Assembly: GCF_010614725.1 (NCBI RefSeq) | Contig: NZ_JAAEHL010000001.1 | Coordinates: 620,001-684,000, forward strand | Source: Flavobacterium ajazii | GTDB lineage: Bacteria > Bacteroidota > Bacteroidia > Flavobacteriales > Flavobacteriaceae | Length of the DNA stretch: 64,000 nucleotides | Direction of reading: 5' to 3' | Shown: one piece after another, positions 61,877 to 64,000 of the stretch | Layout: every line of letters starts with the position of its first letter | Position numbering within the stretch: position 1 is the stretch's first letter | Translations under genes and position numbers: made by a program | The notes under the pieces: model-generated | Databases searched by the model: none | The model's input: the letters and a program-made list of their open reading frames with translations, nothing else | Told to the model about the DNA's origin: nothing

Positions 61877-62884
61877 TTAATGTTTTAAATTAATATTAAC
61901 TGGTTTATCTCTATCACAGAATAGTTCTCCATTATTATATTCTAATTCAGCTACCTGTATCGAACTTCTCCTTGTTTCAAAATTATCAATTCCTTTATTT
62001 TCAGGTATTCTTCCCGGGTGTGTAAAATAAAACACATACGCTTTATCATTATTTACGATAACATCAGCATGTCCACCAATTACTTTGTCATCTTCACCCG
62101 TTCCCGGAATTTGAAGAATGTTTTTCTCCTGTCTTTTCCAGTTTATAAAATCATCAGAAGAAAAAACAGCCAGACCCTTCCATGGATCTGTAATCATCCA
62201 GTTTTTTCCTTTCCAGCTAAAAATTTTAGGACCTTCTCCCCTGTCTTTTACTACTTTTTTTCCACTGTCTGTCCAATGGTACAAATCTTTGCTATCCGCA
62301 TAATAAATGGATTTGCCATCATTTTCATTGTTGTAATACATACGCCAGTTTCCATCGGGTAGTTGAAAAACAGAAGCATCAATGCAACGTTCAGAAGCCA
62401 GTTTTAGTTGTGATTCAAATTTCCAGTCAATTAAATTTTTACTGGTCAAATGCACAATATATCGAGGATGTTTCCAATCTTCAAAAATACCCGGAACAAT
62501 TGTCAGGTACATATGGTATTTATTTTTATGTTTAATGACTTCCGGAGCCCAGTACGTAACATCCTTAATCGTATAGCCAATATTGCAGTTGGTTTTATAT
62601 TTCCAGTGTGCCCCATCATCTGATTCAGCAATGCCAATGGGAGTTCCATGTACCCAACTCACCCCATTTCCATCAATGTTTGCTCTTCGATTGGTATAAA
62701 ACATCAGCCATTTTTCATCTTTTTTGCTCCAGATAATAGTCGGATCAGCTGCACCGTCAAAAACAGGATCACGATATAAAGGTTTATCTGCAGTTTCATT
62801 TTTTATTTCCTGACCAAAAGCAGAAAGACAAAATATGAAGTATAAAAAAAATATTTTTTGAAAGTTTATTAAGGAGAATTTCAT
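61877..62884 (-). CDS. Secreted beta-propeller glycoside hydrolase (GH43-like)
   Basis: 335 aa with a signal peptide (KIFFLYFIFCLSAFGQ). Propeller features: DPVFDGAADPTIIWSKKDEKWLMFYTNRRAN, IGIAESDDGAHWKYK, YWAPEVIKHKNKYHMYLTIVPG, CIDASVFQLPDGNWRMYYNN and GGHADVIVNNDKAYVFYFTHPGR. Asp residues in DPTI and DASV are candidates for the catalytic set of GH43-like enzymes. The substrate is unknown. It is the first gene of the long operon that includes rhaM, GH28, CBM9/PKD, DUF4861, GH105 and perhaps PL22. Confidence 0.78.
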   Translation of the reverse strand: MKFSLINFQKIFFLYFIFCLSAFGQEIKNETADKPLYRDPVFDGAADPTIIWSKKDEKWLMFYTNRRANIDGNGVSWVHGTPIGIAESDDGAHWKYKTNCNIGYTIKDVTYWAPEVIKHKNKYHMYLTIVPGIFEDWKHPRYIVHLTSKNLIDWKFESQLKLASERCIDASVFQLPDGNWRMYYNNENDGKSIYYADSKDLYHWTDSGKKVVKDRGEGPKIFSWKGKNWMITDPWKGLAVFSSDDFINWKRQEKNILQIPGTGEDDKVIGGHADVIVNNDKAYVFYFTHPGRIPENKGIDNFETRRSSIQVAELEYNNGELFCDRDKPVNINLKH

Positions 62885-62906
62885 GGAATCTAATAAGTGA
62901 TAATTT

Positions 62907-62954
62907 CAAATATATTTATTTATTGTTCGAATACTGTCCTGTGCTATACTGTCC
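62907..62954 (-). promoter_or_regulatory. Promoter of the GH43-like/rhaM/GH105 operon with operator motif AGCACAGGACAGT
   Basis: In minus-strand sense GGACAGTATAGCACAGGACAGTAT covers 62954-62931; it contains GGACAGTAT twice, 15 nt apart. The ACAGGA core (62942-62937) precedes, by exactly 22 nt, TATATTTG (62914-62907), a perfect TAnnTTTG, 23 nt before the ATG. Confidence 0.75.
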
Positions 62955-62970
62955 TTTTTAAAGCATAAAA

Positions 62971-63060
62971 AGAGTGATTAGTACTTAGTCATTAATGATT
63001 AGCTTTTCTTTTAGCTATCTTCACTAATCACTCTTCACTAATCACTCTTCACTTAGCACT
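62971..63060. repeat. Short tandem repeat with inverted copy
   Basis: TTCACTAATCACTC occurs at 63020-63033 and 63034-63047, with a third, degenerate copy at 63048-63060. AGAGTGATTAGT at 62971-62982 is its inverted complement and can pair with either copy. It lies between the second PL11 stop and the operator of the next operon. Confidence 0.7.
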
Positions 63061-63067
63061 TACAATA

Positions 63068-64000
63068 TTATTTTTCAATCAGAATTTTAAGTGTTTTGGT
63101 TCCTTCTTCGCTAATTACTTTTAGAAGGTAAACACCATGATTGCAATTAGGAATATTAAATGCAGCACTTTGATCATTTCCGGTAAGTTCAACATCTTTT
63201 TTCACTAAAACCTGACCTGTGATATCTGAAATTATAACGGTTGCCTTAGATGATTTATAACCATTAAATCTAATATTAAACTGTCCCGAAGAAGGATTTG
63301 GATACACCTGTACTTCTGCGGTTACAGAAGCCGTTTTTTTAACTCCTAGATTCGAAATGTCTTTTATAACAATATTCGATGCCGGAACCGGAGCCATATC
63401 ATACCCTAAAAAATAACTTGGATGAGGAGGCTGATTGTAAGCTGAATTTTGCCATGCAATTGCTGTACGGTATTGAGGATCGTGCATCAAAGTAGGAATT
63501 CGGTAATCTGTAACAATATTAGTAGTGAAAAGAATGAGAGCAGTATTGTCTGTTCGACGTAGAATAATCTCCTCTCTCCAGTCACCCAAGATATCTCCTG
63601 TAAGAGCCGGATTCTTTTTTGAATCGTTATTTGAAGAAACCGGAGCTGCCTGATATATCGTAAATAAGCGATTTAATGATTGTGTATTATAATTCCACTT
63701 ATCCATAATTGTTCCGTCAAGTAATTCACGGCCTAAATCACCATCCCACCATACAGCAGCATTTACAGACTGGCTTCCGTTGGTTGGTTTACTTGTTCCG
63801 ATCTGACCATCCTGTACATTATAAAGATTACCGGAAGAACTCCACATTTCATACCCTCTGTGATTTGGATCTATATCTGCTGCCAAAGCACGGCCAACAT
63901 CACCTGTGGTAATGGCTCCAAAGATCATTTTTCCTGTTTTAGCATCATTAAGCCTGATTCCGTATGGACTATATTGCCCTTCAGACTCAAGACATTGCCA
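63068..64000 (-). CDS. Rhamnogalacturonan lyase PL11 with T9SS tail, 5' end outside the window
   Basis: The frame is open from the stop at 63068 to the window edge (311 codons), so this is the C-terminal part only. The first visible residues are WQCLESEGQYSPYGIRLND. PL11 blocks are GDVGRALAADIDPNHRGYEMWSS, DILGDWREEIILRRTDNTAL, LMHDPQYRTAIAWQNSAYNQPPHPSYFLGYDM. The last about 80 residues (VYPNPSSGQFNIRFNG to TKTLKILIEK) are a type A T9SS sorting domain, so this enzyme is exported to the surface or medium. It is a second PL11, with the one at 27510. Confidence 0.93.
   Translation of the reverse strand, partial: WQCLESEGQYSPYGIRLNDAKTGKMIFGAITTGDVGRALAADIDPNHRGYEMWSSSGNLYNVQDGQIGTSKPTNGSQSVNAAVWWDGDLGRELLDGTIMDKWNYNTQSLNRLFTIYQAAPVSSNNDSKKNPALTGDILGDWREEIILRRTDNTALILFTTNIVTDYRIPTLMHDPQYRTAIAWQNSAYNQPPHPSYFLGYDMAPVPASNIVIKDISNLGVKKTASVTAEVQVYPNPSSGQFNIRFNGYKSSKATVIISDITGQVLVKKDVELTGNDQSAAFNIPNCNHGVYLLKVISEEGTKTLKILIEK

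Noticed and set aside
63020..63060. Possible CRISPR-like array
   Set aside because: The units are 14 bp, abut directly and have no spacers, so this is a plain tandem repeat.

Overview
The window looks like a chromosomal stretch of a Flavobacterium-type Bacteroidota. It is AT-rich, its promoters carry the Bacteroidota -7 element TAnnTTTG, two proteins end in a type IX secretion (Por) sorting domain, and there is a SusC/SusD pair with an ECF sigma/FecR switch. Most of the other genes form a pectin locus, mainly for rhamnogalacturonan I (RG-I) and its side chains, plus the sugar catabolism that follows.

Layout. (1) 77-14630, minus strand: the intracellular block. It holds a rhamnose proton symporter (rhaT), a fused rhamnulose-1-phosphate aldolase/lactaldehyde dehydrogenase (rhaEW), rhamnose isomerase (rhaI), an FGGY kinase (rhaB-like), L-lactate utilisation genes (lutA, lutB, lutC) interrupted by a GH28 gene, SDR-type mannonate oxidoreductase, mannonate dehydratase (uxuA) and a GH43. 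(2) 14922-15962, plus: a divergent GntR/periplasmic-binding-fold regulator. (3) 16144-25624, plus: ECF sigma, FecR, SusC with an STN domain, SusD, a lipoprotein, a di-heme peroxidase and a small membrane protein. This unit has no CAZyme. (4) 25691-31147: an ELWxxDGT-repeat T9SS cargo, a PL11 rhamnogalacturonan lyase and two small exported proteins, one a lipoprotein with a degenerate plant-type ferredoxin domain. (5) 31434-37330, minus: two large uncharacterised glycosidase-like proteins. (6) 37554-46116, plus: CE12, GH2, tandem CE12, GH43 and PL9. (7) 46181-53368, minus: a histone H1-like small protein, then sulfatase, GH115, GH28 and GH43. (8) 53458-62884, minus: PL22, GH105, DUF4861, CBM9/PKD, GH28, rhamnose mutarotase and two beta-propeller hydrolases. 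(9) 63068 to the window edge, minus: the 3' part of a second PL11 with a T9SS tail.

How it fits together (inference from family knowledge). CE12 esterases deacetylate, and PL9, PL11 and GH28 cut the backbone. GH43, GH2, GH115 and the sulfatase strip side groups. GH105 and PL22 process unsaturated oligomers. Rhamnose enters by RhaT and is isomerised, phosphorylated and cleaved; the lactaldehyde is oxidised to L-lactate, which LutABC turns into pyruvate. Glucuronate-type acids pass through mannonate.

The strongest unexplained signal is regulatory. A 13-bp quasi-palindrome (consensus AGTACAGGATACT) lies upstream of five of these operons. In three of them its ACAGGA core is exactly 22 nt upstream of a perfect TAnnTTTG element, and in a fourth (rhaT) the same spacing leads to a degenerate one. 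This suggests one sugar-responsive regulon, possibly run by the adjacent GntR protein. Intergenic regions also carry several dispersed repeats.
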